This document shows, piece by piece, positions 6,765 through 7,785 of a stretch of DNA of 7,785 bases. The first letter of the stretch is position 1, and each line of letters opens with the position of its first letter. A program made the translations under genes and the position numbers. A model generated the notes under the pieces. The model searched no databases. It saw only the letters and a program-made list of their open reading frames with translations, and was not told the origin of the DNA. The DNA is from Vulcanimicrobiota bacterium (GTDB taxonomy: Bacteria > Vulcanimicrobiota > Vulcanimicrobiia > Vulcanimicrobiales > Vulcanimicrobiaceae). The DNA is taken from positions 1-7,785 of the forward strand of contig JABEUW010000207.1 of NCBI GenBank assembly GCA_013043945.1. The letters are read 5' to 3'.

Positions 6765-7451
6765 CTAGTCGTGCAGGATGACGTTCAACAATGAGCTGTG
6801 GACGTGCATCTTCCCGTTGTATTCGATAAATCCTAATTTGCGAAATTTATTCAAAAAGAAGCTCACGCGGGATCGCGTCGTGCCGATCATCTCCGCGAGC
6901 ACTTCTTGGCTGATATCGGCGATAATTTCTTCCGGTTGTCCCGGTTTGCCGAAATTCGCCAATAACAATAAGATGCGCGCCAGGCGTTTTTCGCTCGAGT
7001 TAAAAAGTTGATCGATGAGATCTTCTTCGACGCGAATGTTCCGCGTCAACAAATGCTCGATAAAGCGGGCGGAAAACTCCGGCTCTTCGTGCAACGTCTG
7101 CGTCATCGTCGCCTTCGAAACCTTAACCAGCGAACAATCGGCCAATGCCGTCGCGCTCGCCATACGCCGTTGCTGCGCGGTCAAGCACCCTTCGCCGAAG
7201 AAATCGCCGGCCTTAAAGACCGCGATCACCGCTTCTTTGCCGGCGGGCGAGAGCACCGAGAGTTTAATCTTTCCGCTCTGCACGTAATAGACCGAATCGG
7301 CGATGTCGCCTTGTGCGAAGATCTCCGCACCTTTCGCATAGGATTCAATCGCTCTTCCATCGCCCATAACGGCGAGGAATTCTTCAGATGAGAACGGGGG
7401 TTCCGCATCGCCATTTTTTTCGGGCGGCGTCGTGGTGACTTTTTTTTTCAT
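6765..7451 (-). CDS. Crp/Fnr-family transcriptional regulator
   Basis: Encodes 228 aa, the usual family length. Residues about 28-120 form the cyclic-nucleotide-binding-like beta roll (GAEIFAQGDIADSVYYVQSG; GDFFGEGCL). The long dimer helix follows, with NSSEKRLARILLLLANFG (151-168). The C-terminal winged helix has its recognition region in SQEVLAEMIGTTRSRVSFFL (181-200). The tail HVHSSLLNVILHD marks a widespread Crp/Fnr subgroup. Only two Cys occur (C89, C106), so an FNR iron-sulphur cluster is excluded. Against E. coli CRP, Glu72 is kept (E87), but Arg82-Ser83 align with M97-A98 and Thr127-Ser128 with V141-E142, so cAMP binding is doubtful. The ATG at 7451 is chosen over an in-frame TTG at 7532 because the promoter lies between them. 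Codons 2-4 are an uninterrupted run of nine A. The downstream operon makes cAMP, which keeps a functional link possible. Confidence 0.92.
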   Translation of the reverse strand: MKKKVTTTPPEKNGDAEPPFSSEEFLAVMGDGRAIESYAKGAEIFAQGDIADSVYYVQSGKIKLSVLSPAGKEAVIAVFKAGDFFGEGCLTAQQRRMASATALADCSLVKVSKATMTQTLHEEPEFSARFIEHLLTRNIRVEEDLIDQLFNSSEKRLARILLLLANFGKPGQPEEIIADISQEVLAEMIGTTRSRVSFFLNKFRKLGFIEYNGKMHVHSSLLNVILHD

Positions 7452-7479
7452 CGAACTATCAATCTTCGGGTGCTTCCCA

Positions 7480-7488
7480 AATATAGCA
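7480..7488 (-). promoter_or_regulatory. Extended -10 promoter of the crp/fnr-like gene
   Basis: The minus strand carries TGC-TATATT, an extended -10 element with five of six matches to TATAAT. No good -35 is found 17 bases upstream, which extended -10 promoters can lack. A start near 7473 would give a leader of about 22 bases before the ATG at 7451. Confidence 0.5.
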
Positions 7489-7549
7489 CTCGCTCGCGTA
7501 TTGCGCGACCGTCGGCTGGGGGTATTCGGCAAGGGGGTGAGGGGGCGTG

Positions 7550-7584
7550 GCGACGACCCGCTTGCTTTCGCTGCGGGCCGTCGC
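7550..7584 (-). terminator. Strong hairpin downstream of the DUF3494-like gene, probable terminator
   Basis: Minus-strand RNA forms a 12-bp stem GCGACGGCCCGC / GCGGGUCGUCGC with one G-U pair. The 11-base loop contains an inner GC-GAAA-GC tetraloop. On the plus strand the G-U becomes an A-C mismatch, so the stem is better in minus-strand RNA. It starts 38 bases after the stop at 7623-7625. The following bases are C-rich rather than U-rich, so termination may need Rho. Confidence 0.5.
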
Positions 7585-7622
7585 GGTTGAGCTGGAAGGG
7601 CGGGGCGCCGTGGTTCCGCGCC

Positions 7623-7785
7623 TTAATTACCGCCGGGGTTGGTGATGAGCGAACCCCCGGCGATGGGGATTGAAACGGCGCCATCGCCCAGGGTGGTGCC
7701 ACCTGCGAGTGCTCGGCCAGTGAAGGTCGACGCATTGATCGTGATCGATGAGTAGGCGAGAACATTCCCGTAGAAGGTCTGCCCA
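7623..7785 (-). CDS. DUF3494 / ice-binding-like protein, C-terminal end only
   Basis: The frame is open from the right edge to a TAA at 7623-7625, giving the last 53 residues of a longer protein. The segment TFYGNVLAYSSITINAST followed by TGRALAGGTTLGDGAVS matches the repeating coil of DUF3494 proteins, usually of the form GN(I/V)LA..SITLN.G....GRALA...GAV. In that family it forms a right-handed beta-solenoid. Members are normally secreted or surface-attached; several from cold habitats bind ice crystals, while many others have unknown or adhesive roles. The ending SLITNPGGN is not a pattern I recognise. The signal peptide and most of the fold are outside the window. The gene lies on the same strand as the Crp/Fnr-like regulator, with a hairpin and a new promoter between them, so they are probably separate units. 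Family assignment rests on one short, characteristic block. Confidence 0.72.
   Translation of the reverse strand, partial: GQTFYGNVLAYSSITINASTFTGRALAGGTTLGDGAVSIPIAGGSLITNPGGN

Noticed and set aside
6765..7451. FNR-type oxygen sensor
   Set aside because: Only two cysteines, at residues 89 and 106, with no N-terminal cluster of the kind needed for a 4Fe-4S centre.
7452..7532. TTG start at 7532 for the Crp/Fnr-like protein
   Set aside because: The extra 27 residues are low-quality basic sequence, and the extended -10 promoter lies downstream of this codon; the ATG at 7451 gives the normal family length.
7668..7676. GATTGAAAC, resembling the 3' end of some CRISPR repeats
   Set aside because: It occurs once, with no spaced repeats, and lies within the DUF3494-like coding frame.

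Overview
This window comes from a GC-rich bacterium with soil or environmental character. No rRNA, tRNA or other taxonomic marker is present, so the phylum cannot be fixed. The codon style and gene set would suit an uncultured soil lineage such as Eremiobacterota or Acidobacteriota, but that is only an impression. No phage genes, insertion sequences or CRISPR array are visible.

Left part, plus strand (1-1809): the C-terminal two thirds of a ComM/YifB-type AAA+ ATPase enters from the left edge. It is followed by a compact VapBC-type toxin-antitoxin pair. The pair has its own near-consensus promoter (TTGACA-17-TATCAT), placed so that transcription should begin at the antitoxin GTG, which predicts a leaderless mRNA.

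Centre, minus strand (1832-6502): three tightly packed signalling genes read right to left. First is a single-domain receiver (125 aa). Four bases later comes a soluble protein with two DHp/HisKA-like segments, a receiver, a coiled coil and a class III adenylate cyclase (525 aa). Two bases after that comes a soluble hybrid histidine kinase, PAS-PAS-PAS-HisKA-HATPase-REC-REC (902 aa). The first DHp-like segment of the cyclase protein has Gln where the phospho-accepting His should be. The second keeps the His, and neither is followed by an ATPase domain. All catalytic and adenine-specifying residues of a cyclase are present. The set looks like a phosphorelay whose output is cAMP, with the orphan DHp possibly acting as the histidine relay that is otherwise missing. 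This is the most interesting part of the window.

Right part, minus strand (6503-7785): a 262-base AT-richer intergenic region with several dyads separates the operon from an upstream Crp/Fnr-family regulator. That regulator has its own extended -10 promoter and a run of nine A just after its start. It would be the natural cAMP reader, but residues equivalent to the E. coli CRP cAMP contacts are replaced, so its ligand is uncertain. At the right edge lies the C-terminal end of another minus-strand gene. Its 53 visible residues match the DUF3494 / ice-binding-like fold, and a strong hairpin that could terminate it follows.
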